7,363 nt of DNA from Clostridia bacterium (GTDB lineage Bacteria > Bacillota > Clostridia > Christensenellales > Aristaeellaceae): NCBI GenBank assembly GCA_030526935.1, contig JAUNBY010000148.1:1-7363 (forward strand), read 5' to 3'. Below, one piece after another: positions 1 through 6,392 of this stretch (positions are counted from its first letter, which is position 1; each line of letters begins with the position of its first letter). Below the pieces are notes generated by a model. It saw only the letters and a list, made by a program, of their open reading frames with translations. It did no database searches and was not told where the DNA came from. A program made the translations under genes and the position numbers.

Positions 1-30
1 AATTGCGGTCGCTTATTGACGGTCAAATAG
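1..30 (+). CDS. Possible 3' end of an upstream gene (partial)
   Basis: Frame 1 reads nine codons (N-C-G-R-L-L-T-V-K) and then a TAG stop at 28-30, four bases before a strong intrinsic terminator. That spacing is typical of the end of a transcription unit, so these bases may be the C-terminal end of a gene lying outside the window. Frame 2 also stops early (TGA at 17-19) and is an alternative ending. Too little sequence is visible to recognise a family or to prove coding; the call rests only on position next to the terminator. Confidence 0.25.
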   Translation, partial: NCGRLLTVK

Positions 31-34
31 AAAG

Positions 35-73
35 AGGCTATTGCGGAAGGAAAAACCGCATTAGCCTTTTTTT
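35..73 (+). terminator. Rho-independent terminator of the upstream transcription unit
   Basis: Bases 36-46 (GGCTATTGCGG) pair with 56-66 (CCGCATTAGCC) with a single T:T mismatch. The stem extends outward through A-T and G-U pairs, the loop is AAGGAAAAA (47-55), and a run of seven T follows (67-73). GC-rich stem plus T-tract is the classic intrinsic terminator. On the other strand the tract after the stem is poor, so it should act on + strand transcripts and insulate the following operon from upstream read-through. Confidence 0.85.
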
Positions 74-160
74 CATGGCATACTGGCGGGAAGAACAGAG
101 TGAACGGTTTCGGCGAGCGCGGCAGTTTCGAGATATACCGGCAAATATATCGGAAAGCAT

Positions 161-191
161 AATCAGCACGGAATTGTATTCTGTGCTGATT
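161..191. terminator. Long terminator-like hairpin, 14-bp stem
   Basis: Bases 161-174 (AATCAGCACGGAAT) are the reverse complement of 178-191 (ATTCTGTGCTGATT) apart from one G-U pair, with a three-base TGT apex. The sequence just after it on the + strand is T-rich but interrupted (TGATATTT). It could be a second, weaker terminator, the terminator of a short RNA starting after base 73, or a bidirectional structure. It lies upstream of the putative promoter, so it is probably not a leader attenuator of the operon. The inverted repeat is seen directly; its function is inference. Confidence 0.5.
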
Positions 192-201
192 TGATATTTA
201 A

Positions 202-263
202 AAACAGATGTTTGATAATTAGTAGGGCGATTTGTTTGATGAGTGAATTAATATGCTCAAACA
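202..263. repeat. Evenly spaced TGTTTGA repeats, candidate regulator sites
   Basis: TGTTTGAT occurs at 209-216 and 233-240, and its inverse TCAAACA at 257-263. The three motif centres are exactly 24 bp apart. The first copy also forms a short palindrome, AAACA-GA-TGTTT (202-213), and the second and third form an inverted pair with a 17-bp gap. The set lies in AT-rich DNA just upstream of the putative promoter, where activator or repressor sites would be expected. No regulator gene is in the window, so the binding protein is unknown, and AT-rich DNA can give such motifs by chance. Confidence 0.35.
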
Positions 264-267
264 GCAT
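253..267. promoter_or_regulatory. Palindrome overlapping the -35 region, candidate operator
   Basis: ATGCT-CAAAC-AGCAT is a perfect 5+5 bp inverted repeat with a 5-bp centre at base 260. If transcription starts about seven bases after the TATAAT at 285-290, this centre lies near -37, where either a repressor or a promoter-overlapping activator would bind. It shares bases with the inverted TGTTTGA copy at 257-263. The palindrome is seen directly; the operator role is inferred. Confidence 0.35.
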
Positions 268-295
268 TTGCGACTATATACAATTATAATAATAT
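268..295 (+). promoter_or_regulatory. Putative sigma-70-type promoter of the operon
   Basis: A perfect TATAAT is at 285-290, in the only gene-free stretch ahead of the operon and about 60-70 bases before the first start codon. No good -35 box sits 16-18 bp upstream of it (the region there is the palindrome at 253-267), which would suit activator-dependent transcription. An alternative reading is TTGCGA (268-273), a 16-bp spacer and TAATAT (290-295), each box matching the consensus at four of six positions. No sigma-54 type GG-N10-GC element was found here. Confidence 0.45.
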
Positions 296-341
296 ACGGA
301 ACGAATGTTTTGGAGTTGCTGTAATTTGTAATTATTACGAC

Positions 342-348
342 GAAAGGA
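342..348 (+). promoter_or_regulatory. Ribosome binding site that decides the first gene's start
   Basis: GAAAGGA matches the 5' part of the consensus Shine-Dalgarno sequence. It ends one base before the ATG at 350, which is too close for initiation, and ten bases before the in-frame ATG at 359, which fits well. The start at 359 is therefore preferred over the one three codons upstream. Confidence 0.65.
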
Positions 349-358
349 TATGAATCAT

Positions 359-2470
359 ATGAATATAGAAAGCCTGTTCTCGCCCAAAAGCGTAGCTATC
401 GTAGGCGTCAGCGACAAACCGGGCTTTGGTTCCGGCGCCGCCCGCGAGATCGCCAAGGGAGTTCTAAAAGATAATTGCTATTATATACATCCCAAGCGCG
501 ACGAGCTTTTCGGCAGGAAGTGCTATCGTTCGCTTGCCGAGCTTCCGCAGCGCGTCGACTGCGTGGTTCTTTGTACGAACGCGAATCTTGCGATAGATTA
601 CGCCGAGCAAGCCGGACAATTGGGCGCCAAGGCTCTTGTGGTATACGCGAGCGGGTTCAGGGAAGAACATACGCCGGAGGGCGACGCGAGAGAGGATCAG
701 CTTATCGCCATATGCGAAAAGTATGGCATGGCGCTATCCGGCCCAAACAACATGGGGCTTTGCAACAGGGTCGGCAAGGTCAACCTTCGCCCGGCCGGGC
801 CTTCCAATCAGCTCGACATCGATATAGACTGCGGACTGGGCATAGTGGGTCAGAGCGGATATATACTCTCAAACCTCTACCAGCAATGCTTCGAGCATAC
901 GGCGTATCTGGTCAGCTCGGGAAACGGCAACATGGTTCGCCTGGAAGACTATATGCTGTACTTCGCCAACAGCGAACACTGCAACGCGATTGCGGTATAT
1001 CTGGAGGGCATAAAAGACGCCGGGGTTTTCACGCAGGCTCTGCGAGTCGCCGCGGAAAAGGAAAAGCCCGTGATTATATTAAAGTCGGGTCGCGGGGAGC
1101 GCGGCACAAAGGCGGCCTCGAGCCATACCGGACAGATGGCCGGAGCCTATACCGCCTATCAGTCGATATTCAATAAGTATGGCGTCATAAGCGTAACCAC
1201 GCTGGACGAGTTCGTGGCGACCGCGAAGCTTATGACGGTGCTCGGCAAAAATCTGCCGCAAAAGCCTGGAATAGGCGCTATCAATTTCTCGGGCGGCGAA
1301 AATACGCTGTGCGCGGATCTGAGCGAAGAATACGGACTGGATGTCCCGGCATTCCAACCCGAAACCGTGAAGGCGCTTAGCGAAATCGTTCCTTCATATT
1401 CAACCGTAAATAATCCGCTCGATCCCACGACGACCATGTTCACCCAGTGCGACAAGGTGCAGGCGATGCTGGAAGCCATAGCGAACGATCCGGGCGTTGG
1501 ACTGGTTCTTATAGGAGACGACTTGAGCGAGCCGCCGGCTCCAAAGGACGTCACAATCAACAAAGTGGTGAAAACGCTGCGCGATGAGGGAAAGAACTAT
1601 CCCATAGTGCTCGTGCCGTCGTTTGAGAGGCCGCGCTGCGAACAGATCAAGGCGGAACTGGCCGCTAACGGCGTGCCGCTATTGGGGCCGGGACGGGTTG
1701 GATATTCGGCGCTCAGGCATCTGTTTGATTACTGCGCCTACCGCCGCGACGCGCATACACTCAGCATAGCCGCTCCGGATAAGAAGCGGGCACGCTTAAA
1801 AAAGGTCGCGCTCAGTGAGGCGGACAGCAAGAGGGAGATGAGACTTTGCGGAGTGCCTGTTCCGAAACAGTTTATCGCTTATTCAAAGGAGGATATACTC
1901 GTTCACTGGAATAATATGGCGCTTCCGCTGGTGCTGAAGATCAATTCCCCGGATATATCGCATAAAACCGAGGCGGGCGGCGTTCGCCTCAACATCAACG
2001 ACCGTGAAACGGCGTGTCGGGCGTTTGGCGAGATAATCTCCAATTGCACTTCTTACAATCCGAAGGCGCGCATTGAAGGGATACTAGTTCAGGAGATGGC
2101 GCCTGCCGGACAGGAGATAATCGTAGGCGTGACAAACGACGCGCAGTTTGGCCCCATGATACTCGTCGGTCTTGGAGGCGTGTTCGTCGAAGTCTTCAAG
2201 GATGTATCCGTAAGCGTTTGCCCAATAAATAAAACGGAAGCCATGGATATGATCGGCAAGTTGCGCTCCTTTAAGCTTCTAAACGGCTATCGGGGAAGCG
2301 AACCGCTCGACGTGGAAGCGCTCGCGGAGCTTCTGGTCAACGTATCGAATTACGCGCTGGCTCATAAGGACGATCTCGCCGAGTTGGATTTGAATCCGGT
2401 AATGGTTTACCCCAAGGGCGTTAAAGCGGTAGACGCGCTTGTAGTTAGATACGAGCAAGGAGAGGATTGA
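359..2470 (+). CDS. ADP-forming acyl-CoA synthetase, fused alpha-beta (acetate--CoA ligase [NDP-forming] family)
   Basis: Cytosolic enzyme expected to convert acyl-CoA + ADP + Pi to acid + CoA + ATP (reversible), giving substrate-level phosphorylation. The 703-residue product has an N-terminal CoA-binding Rossmann domain (about 4-135, starting LFSPKSVAIVG), a succinyl-CoA-ligase-like region (GQSG at 164-167) and a C-terminal ATP-grasp domain (about 482-703). Expected catalytic features are present: Glu216 in YLEG, the phosphorylated His256 in SSHTG, Lys527 and His535 in the SPDISHK segment followed by GGV, and LDLNP near the end (Asn679) for metal/nucleotide binding. The length fits the fused alpha-beta form; the GNAT acetyltransferase domain of the PatZ/Pka subgroup is absent. 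Start at ATG 359 is chosen from ribosome-site spacing; ATG 350 would add three residues. It is the first gene of the operon, and the oxidoreductase downstream would supply its acyl-CoA. Acyl chain specificity cannot be read. Confidence 0.93.
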   Translation: MNIESLFSPKSVAIVGVSDKPGFGSGAAREIAKGVLKDNCYYIHPKRDELFGRKCYRSLAELPQRVDCVVLCTNANLAIDYAEQAGQLGAKALVVYASGFREEHTPEGDAREDQLIAICEKYGMALSGPNNMGLCNRVGKVNLRPAGPSNQLDIDIDCGLGIVGQSGYILSNLYQQCFEHTAYLVSSGNGNMVRLEDYMLYFANSEHCNAIAVYLEGIKDAGVFTQALRVAAEKEKPVIILKSGRGERGTKAASSHTGQMAGAYTAYQSIFNKYGVISVTTLDEFVATAKLMTVLGKNLPQKPGIGAINFSGGENTLCADLSEEYGLDVPAFQPETVKALSEIVPSYSTVNNPLDPTTTMFTQCDKVQAMLEAIANDPGVGLVLIGDDLSEPPAPKDVTINKVVKTLRDEGKNYPIVLVPSFERPRCEQIKAELAANGVPLLGPGRVGYSALRHLFDYCAYRRDAHTLSIAAPDKKRARLKKVALSEADSKREMRLCGVPVPKQFIAYSKEDILVHWNNMALPLVLKINSPDISHKTEAGGVRLNINDRETACRAFGEIISNCTSYNPKARIEGILVQEMAPAGQEIIVGVTNDAQFGPMILVGLGGVFVEVFKDVSVSVCPINKTEAMDMIGKLRSFKLLNGYRGSEPLDVEALAELLVNVSNYALAHKDDLAELDLNPVMVYPKGVKAVDALVVRYEQGED

Positions 2471-2471
2471 A

Positions 2472-3794
2472 TTGGAAAAGTTGACTGCTAAGCAGATCAA
2501 TCGAAAATTGGGATATCGCTGGCTGTGCTTTTTCGCGCTGTCCATAGTCGGTCTGCTCGTTCAGTTCCATAGAAGCTCGACCGGCGTCATATTTGACGAG
2601 TTGACTCAAACATTCAACCTGTCGTCTACGACATACGGCCTGCTCTCGTCCATGTATTTCTACCCGTATGTGGTCATGCAATTGCCCAACGGGATTCTTG
2701 CGGATAAGATAGGCGCTCGAAAGACAGTGGCGTTTGGAGGGTTGTTGACGGTCATAGGTACAATTTTGTTCGCGGCATCTCAAAATTACGCGCTATTATG
2801 TTTCGGACGCGTCCTCGTCGGCATGGGTGTTTCGACTCAGATGGTGTGTATGCAAAAGCTGTCCTCATCGTGGTTCAGATCGTCAGAAATGGCTACGATA
2901 AGCGGCATCAACTCGACGATAGGAAGCCTCGGCGGTTTGATTTCACAAGCACCGCTGGCGTTACTGGTATCGGTTGTTTCGTGGCGCATGACGTTTGCGG
3001 GTTTAGCCGTGTTTTCAGCCGTCGTATATGTGGTTTGTTACCTGCTCGTGCGCGATACGCCGCATGATAAGGGACTTCCTACGATAGAGGAACTGGAAGG
3101 AAGCATTTCCCCCAAACAGAATAAGCGGGAAAAGACGAGTACGGGCCGGGCGATATTGAATGTCGTGCGCAATCGCAATATGTGGCCGATGTTTATCATA
3201 ATGCCGGTTTGCATGGGCGCGTACACGGTATTCTCCGGGACGTGGGGCGTGCCTTATTTACGCGAGGTATACGGCTTGAGCAACGTCGAGGCTTCCACGC
3301 TGACCTCCTATCTAATGATAGGAATGTTCATAGGTTCCTTTGCCGCCGGGTTCATTTCGGACAGAATCCGCAGCCGGAAAAAAGTAATCGTCGGTATATG
3401 CGCTCTCGTCTGCTTCGAGTGGATGATGCTGGTATATGGCACGGGATTGCTTATGTCAAGGGCGCTGTTGACGGCGGTGATATTCATGTTTGGCTTTACC
3501 GCGTCCGCCGTTCCCGTAAGCCTTTCGACCTGCCGCGAGATGAACGACAGAAGGTATGTTGGAACGGCCGTTGGGCTGAGCAATATGATAGGCATGTCGG
3601 CGTCCGCGATATTTCCTACGGTATGCGGAAGCCTCAACGACCGGTTTGGCCAGCTAACGGGAGCGGAACTGTACCGCCACACATTCGGATTCATCGCCAT
3701 TTTAAGCTGTATAGCGCTTGTCATCGCGGTAGTATTCCTCAAGGATACAAAATGCGAATATATCGAACCGAACATGGGATCTGTAAAAAAATGA
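2472..3794 (+). CDS. Major facilitator superfamily (MFS) transporter, probably for an organic acid
   Basis: A 440-residue inner-membrane protein with about twelve hydrophobic segments (roughly 17-39, 52-76, 85-103, 106-128, 142-165, 170-192, then 238-262, 276-296, 304-322, 327-352, 362-386, 402-424) and a hydrophilic central loop at about 193-236. MFS motif A is clear after TM2 (GILADKIGARK, 74-84), with a degenerate copy after TM8 (GFISDRIRSRKK, 293-304). Arg34 lies in TM1, a position where a charged residue can contact an anionic substrate. The start is TTG at 2472, one base after the preceding TGA; AGGAGAGG at 2458-2465 leaves six bases and supports it. Its place between the synthetase and the oxidoreductase suggests uptake of the 2-oxo or 2-hydroxy acid, or export of the acid product; this is inference. 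The substrate is not identifiable from sequence. Confidence 0.9.
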   Translation: MEKLTAKQINRKLGYRWLCFFALSIVGLLVQFHRSSTGVIFDELTQTFNLSSTTYGLLSSMYFYPYVVMQLPNGILADKIGARKTVAFGGLLTVIGTILFAASQNYALLCFGRVLVGMGVSTQMVCMQKLSSSWFRSSEMATISGINSTIGSLGGLISQAPLALLVSVVSWRMTFAGLAVFSAVVYVVCYLLVRDTPHDKGLPTIEELEGSISPKQNKREKTSTGRAILNVVRNRNMWPMFIIMPVCMGAYTVFSGTWGVPYLREVYGLSNVEASTLTSYLMIGMFIGSFAAGFISDRIRSRKKVIVGICALVCFEWMMLVYGTGLLMSRALLTAVIFMFGFTASAVPVSLSTCREMNDRRYVGTAVGLSNMIGMSASAIFPTVCGSLNDRFGQLTGAELYRHTFGFIAILSCIALVIAVVFLKDTKCEYIEPNMGSVKK

Positions 3795-3828
3795 TGGTCT
3801 ATCAAATATTGCGAACGGAGGGATGGGT

Positions 3829-4038
3829 ATGTTACAACTTGTTATGAAGGCGGAGTGGTGCAAAGCCTGCGGATTTTGCGTAAGCGTCTGTCCGAAGAAG
3901 GCGCTGAAGTTTTCGGGAAAGCGCAATAAGCAGAGCTACGAGTATGTAGAAGTGGACGCGGGCGCGTGTGTAAAATGCGGTTCCTGCTACATAGTCTGCC
4001 CGGACAATGTATTCCAGCTTATAGAACAAACCAACTAA
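3829..4038 (+). CDS. 2-oxoacid:ferredoxin oxidoreductase delta subunit (2x[4Fe-4S] ferredoxin)
   Basis: A 69-residue bacterial-type ferredoxin with two complete cluster motifs: CKACGFCVSVCP (Cys11, 14, 17, 21) and CVKCGSCYIVCP (Cys47, 50, 53, 57), separated by a Lys-rich linker. Each motif binds one [4Fe-4S] cluster, and the protein would pass electrons from the catalytic beta subunit to free ferredoxin. The start is ATG 3829: GGAGGG at 3817-3822 leaves six bases, whereas the in-frame ATG at 3823 directly abuts the site. A further ATG at 3844 is 21 bases away. The gene comes 34 bases after the transporter and 20 bases before the alpha subunit. The delta-alpha-beta-gamma gene order is that of four-subunit KOR/VOR enzymes, so it is a subunit and not a stand-alone carrier. 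Confidence 0.9.
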   Translation: MLQLVMKAEWCKACGFCVSVCPKKALKFSGKRNKQSYEYVEVDAGACVKCGSCYIVCPDNVFQLIEQTN

Positions 4039-4058
4039 CAGACAGGAGGTTTTATCGA

Positions 4059-5126
4059 ATGAAAGAACTTTGGAAGGGCAATGAAGCCATAGCCGAAGCC
4101 GCCGTTCGCGCGGGTCTGGCGTTGTATATCGGCTATCCCATTACGCCTCAATCGGAGATAATGGAGTATATGTCCCATAGAATGCCCGAACTGGGACGCG
4201 TTTTTATACAGTCGGAGAGCGAACTGGTCAGCATAAATGGCGCGATAGGCGCGGCGCACACGGGATACCGCGCGATGACCAGCTCTACGTGCGTAGGCAT
4301 TTCGCTTATGCAGGAGGGCATGACCGCGGCGTTTCAAAAGAGACTGCCGATACTGCTTGTAAACGTAAACCGTACTGGCGCGGGAATGGGTTATGGCGAT
4401 TATCCGGGAGCGCAGGATAATTACACCCGCGAGACGCGCGGCGGCGGAAACGGCGACTACAGAACGCTCGTGTACATGCCTTCCTCCATACAGGAGGCGG
4501 TTGATTTGATATATACGAAGTGGGACGTCGCCGAAAAATACCGCATACCGATGGAGATACTCACGGTAGGGCGCCTGGGGCAGATGATGGAAACCGTCGA
4601 GTTTCCCCCGATGAAGGAGCCAAAACAGGCACAATGGGGGATGAATGGCAAGCGCGATAATCCCGGGGATTTCGCCAAATCCTATCCCATTCCCAAGCAG
4701 CCGGAGTTTTTCAGAAAGCATATGCTTGAAATCGAAGAAAACGAGCAACTCTGGGAGACCTTTAAAACCGAGGACGCGGAAACCGTCGTGGTTGCGATGG
4801 GCCTCGTCGGGCGCGTGGCGCGCAAAGCGGTGATGAATCTGCGCGAAAAGGGATATAAAATCGGACTCTTGCGCCCCATATCCGCGTGGCCCTATCCCGT
4901 AAAGGCGTTTGAGCAGCTTCCGGACTGCGTAAAGAAAATCGTGAATCTCGAAACCACAAGCATGGGTCAAATCCTTCAGGACGTGCTTTGCACGAGCAGA
5001 AAGGTCAAAAAGCTTCACAATGTACCCGTTTACAGCTGGCACAGGCTCATGCCGCTGTTTAGCGCGGCTGAAATAGAAGAATTCCTTGTCAAGGTTGAAA
5101 ACAACTTAGTTGAGGAGGTGGGCTGA
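4059..5126 (+). CDS. vorB: 2-oxoacid:ferredoxin oxidoreductase alpha subunit (VorB/KorA family)
   Basis: Alpha subunit of a cytosolic four-subunit enzyme that oxidatively decarboxylates a 2-oxoacid with CoA and thiamine diphosphate, reducing ferredoxin. The 355-residue product opens MKELWKGNEAIAEAA and has the pyrimidine-binding/substrate motif YPITP (26-30, with the key Thr29), then SESE (52-55), TRGGGNGDYR (126-135), and a C-terminal transketolase-C-like domain (about 240-345) with LLRPISAWPYP (270-280). Length fits an alpha subunit not fused to gamma. Start ATG 4059 has AGGAGG at 4044-4049, nine bases upstream; an upstream extension in the same frame would run over the ferredoxin gene and has no such site. 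Compared with the clostridial VorB sequences I remember, the SSSSPGISL and GGPGLGG loops read SSTCVGISL (75-83) and RTGAGMGYGDYPGAQ (105-119), so 2-oxoisovalerate specificity is uncertain. The symbol follows the common family name. Confidence 0.9.
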   Translation: MKELWKGNEAIAEAAVRAGLALYIGYPITPQSEIMEYMSHRMPELGRVFIQSESELVSINGAIGAAHTGYRAMTSSTCVGISLMQEGMTAAFQKRLPILLVNVNRTGAGMGYGDYPGAQDNYTRETRGGGNGDYRTLVYMPSSIQEAVDLIYTKWDVAEKYRIPMEILTVGRLGQMMETVEFPPMKEPKQAQWGMNGKRDNPGDFAKSYPIPKQPEFFRKHMLEIEENEQLWETFKTEDAETVVVAMGLVGRVARKAVMNLREKGYKIGLLRPISAWPYPVKAFEQLPDCVKKIVNLETTSMGQILQDVLCTSRKVKKLHNVPVYSWHRLMPLFSAAEIEEFLVKVENNLVEEVG

Positions 5127-5127
5127 C

Positions 5128-5847
5128 GTGGCTAAGGAAATGAGAACACCCGAAACCATAACCGCGAATCCCTGGTGTCCCGGATGCGGACACGGCATTT
5201 TCGCCCGACTGATGCAGGAGGTTTTGACGGAAAAGGATTTGCTCGATAAAAATATATGCGTCAACGGCGTGGGCTGCAGCGTACTGTGTATGCGCACGTA
5301 TCCTCTCGGAAACCTCATGACCTGCCATCACGGACGCGCGCCGTCGTGCGCTAACGCGGCAAAGAGGCTGGAGCCGGACGTGTGCTTCTGGACTTATCAG
5401 GGCGAGGGCGACGCTTACTCGATTGGACTTGCCGAAACGATACTCGCCGCGCAGAACGATTATCCCATTTCCGTATTCGTCATAAACAACACCAACTACG
5501 GCATGACCGGAGGCCAGTCCTCCCAGACCACGACTCCCGGTCAGATCACGACCACTACGCCAAGCGGTAAGGACGGCCCCGCGCTCAACATAATCCCCAT
5601 GCTCGCGTCAATCGATTCTCTAGCCTACGTCGCCAGAGGTACGACCGCGTCGCTTTCGGAAATCATCAAGCTCAAGAAGTATATAGGAAAGGCCATAGAC
5701 GTGCAGATGAATCAGAAAAAATACGCGTTTGTGGAGATACTCTCGCCCTGCCCGTCGAACTGGCACATGAATCTGCAACAATGTCAGGATCGCATATTAA
5801 ACGATCTGGCTATGAACTATTTCCCGCTTGGAGAATTTAAAGGCTGA
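5128..5847 (+). CDS. 2-oxoacid:ferredoxin oxidoreductase beta subunit (thiamine diphosphate-binding, KorB/VorA family)
   Basis: Catalytic subunit that binds thiamine diphosphate and one [4Fe-4S] cluster. In the 239-residue product the four cluster cysteines expected from structurally known relatives are visible: Cys17 and Cys20 in WCPGCGHG, Cys50 in GVGCS, and Cys208 in SPCPSNW. The cofactor region is HHGRAP (67-72), YQGEGDAYSIG (90-100) and INNTNYGMTGGQ (119-130). In this GDG-x(n)-N motif the usual first Asp is Glu93; Asn121 is the likely second Mg2+ ligand. Start: GTG at 5128, one base after the alpha stop, with AGGAGG at 5113-5118 nine bases upstream, inside the end of the alpha gene; an in-frame TTG at 5110 lies before that site and is rejected. 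The one-base junction suggests translational coupling and equal amounts of alpha and beta. It is a little shorter than the 280-310 residues I recall for many relatives, but no motif is missing. Confidence 0.92.
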   Translation: MAKEMRTPETITANPWCPGCGHGIFARLMQEVLTEKDLLDKNICVNGVGCSVLCMRTYPLGNLMTCHHGRAPSCANAAKRLEPDVCFWTYQGEGDAYSIGLAETILAAQNDYPISVFVINNTNYGMTGGQSSQTTTPGQITTTTPSGKDGPALNIIPMLASIDSLAYVARGTTASLSEIIKLKKYIGKAIDVQMNQKKYAFVEILSPCPSNWHMNLQQCQDRILNDLAMNYFPLGEFKG

Positions 5848-5861
5848 AAGGAGTAAACGAC

Positions 5862-6392
5862 ATGGAAGTAACGTTTGCTGGTTCCGGCGGACAAGGGGTT
5901 GTCACATCCGGCAATGTGTTTGCGTATGTCGCCGCTGAAAGCGGCTACGAGGTGCTGTGGACGCCCGCCTATGGCGGACAGATGCGCGGAGGTAAAGCTT
6001 ATAGCACGGTTATTTTCTCGCACGAGCCAATATATGAGCCGATGATGTCTACATTGGACGTGCTTGTCGCGATGAACGAGCCTTCTTTGGACTTCACCGA
6101 GGTTCTCAAAGACGACGGCATTTTGATCGTCAACGCCGACGTCGTAGATAGAAATACGAAGATAGATACTCCGGCAAAGGTTTTATGGCTGCCGGTCGAT
6201 TCTCTGGCAGTACAGGTAAAAGCGCCCAAGGCGGCGAATATTGTCAGCGTGGGCATGGTGGTTCGCGAAATGGGCTTTGATCGCGAAAAAGCGGGCGATA
6301 TTATATGCCGGGTGTTTGAGCGAAACGGCAAGGGACGCTTTAACGAAGGCAATATGCGCGCGTTCAATGCCGGATACGACTATCACGAATAG
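5862..6392 (+). CDS. 2-oxoacid:ferredoxin oxidoreductase gamma subunit
   Basis: Gamma subunit (pyruvate ferredoxin/flavodoxin oxidoreductase gamma domain), which contributes to CoA binding in this enzyme family. The 176-residue product starts MEVTFAGSGGQGVVTSG, with the family glycine motif GSGGQG (7-12). It carries the second signature YGGQMRGGKAYSTV at about 37-50, comparable to the usual YGPEMRGG sequence. The region from about 60 to 120 contains the expected alternating strands (TLDVLVAMN, GILIVNAD). AAAGGAG at 5847-5853 lies eight bases before ATG 5862. The gene is 14 bases after beta and 22 bases before the PanE-like gene. It completes the delta-alpha-beta-gamma set, so the enzyme should be whole. 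No truncation or frameshift is seen. Confidence 0.9.
   Translation: MEVTFAGSGGQGVVTSGNVFAYVAAESGYEVLWTPAYGGQMRGGKAYSTVIFSHEPIYEPMMSTLDVLVAMNEPSLDFTEVLKDDGILIVNADVVDRNTKIDTPAKVLWLPVDSLAVQVKAPKAANIVSVGMVVREMGFDREKAGDIICRVFERNGKGRFNEGNMRAFNAGYDYHE

Larger units (their letters stand above)
74..349. other. Gene-free intergenic region ahead of the operon
   Basis: I see no credible protein gene here. The only open frame (3-194) runs through both hairpins and has no ribosome binding site. Bases 74-160 are mixed in composition with no strong structure. From about 190 on the DNA is AT-rich and holds the TGTTTGA repeats, the palindrome and the putative promoter, each listed separately. Close to the first gene there is a small inverted repeat GTAAT-N8-ATTAC (321-338), also containing GTAATT twice (321-326 and 328-333), in what would be the 5' untranslated leader; its role is unknown. 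No riboswitch fold or tRNA was recognised. Confidence 0.6.

Noticed and set aside
3..194. Open frame of 63 codons at the window start, beginning with TTG
   Set aside because: It reads through the intrinsic terminator and the second hairpin, has no visible ribosome site within the window and no recognisable motif.
475..1176. Open frame of 233 codons on the plus strand inside the acyl-CoA synthetase gene
   Set aside because: It is a different reading frame of a gene with intact catalytic motifs; the product is very Arg/Gly-rich without any domain, typical of a frame shadow.
3182..3847. Open frame of 221 codons on the plus strand overlapping the transporter end and the ferredoxin start
   Set aside because: It overlaps the last transmembrane segments of the transporter in another frame, shows no domain, and is not needed to explain any gap.
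4035..5042. Long open frame of 335 codons on the minus strand, opposite the alpha subunit gene
   Set aside because: It lies wholly opposite a gene with clear family motifs, has no recognisable domain and is rich in Arg, His and Tyr as expected from reading the reverse of this codon bias. No own promoter or ribosome site stands out.
5500..5575. Repetitive-looking ACC/ACG/ACT-rich stretch
   Set aside because: It encodes the Thr-rich segment after the TGGQ motif that is normal for this beta-subunit family, not a DNA repeat.
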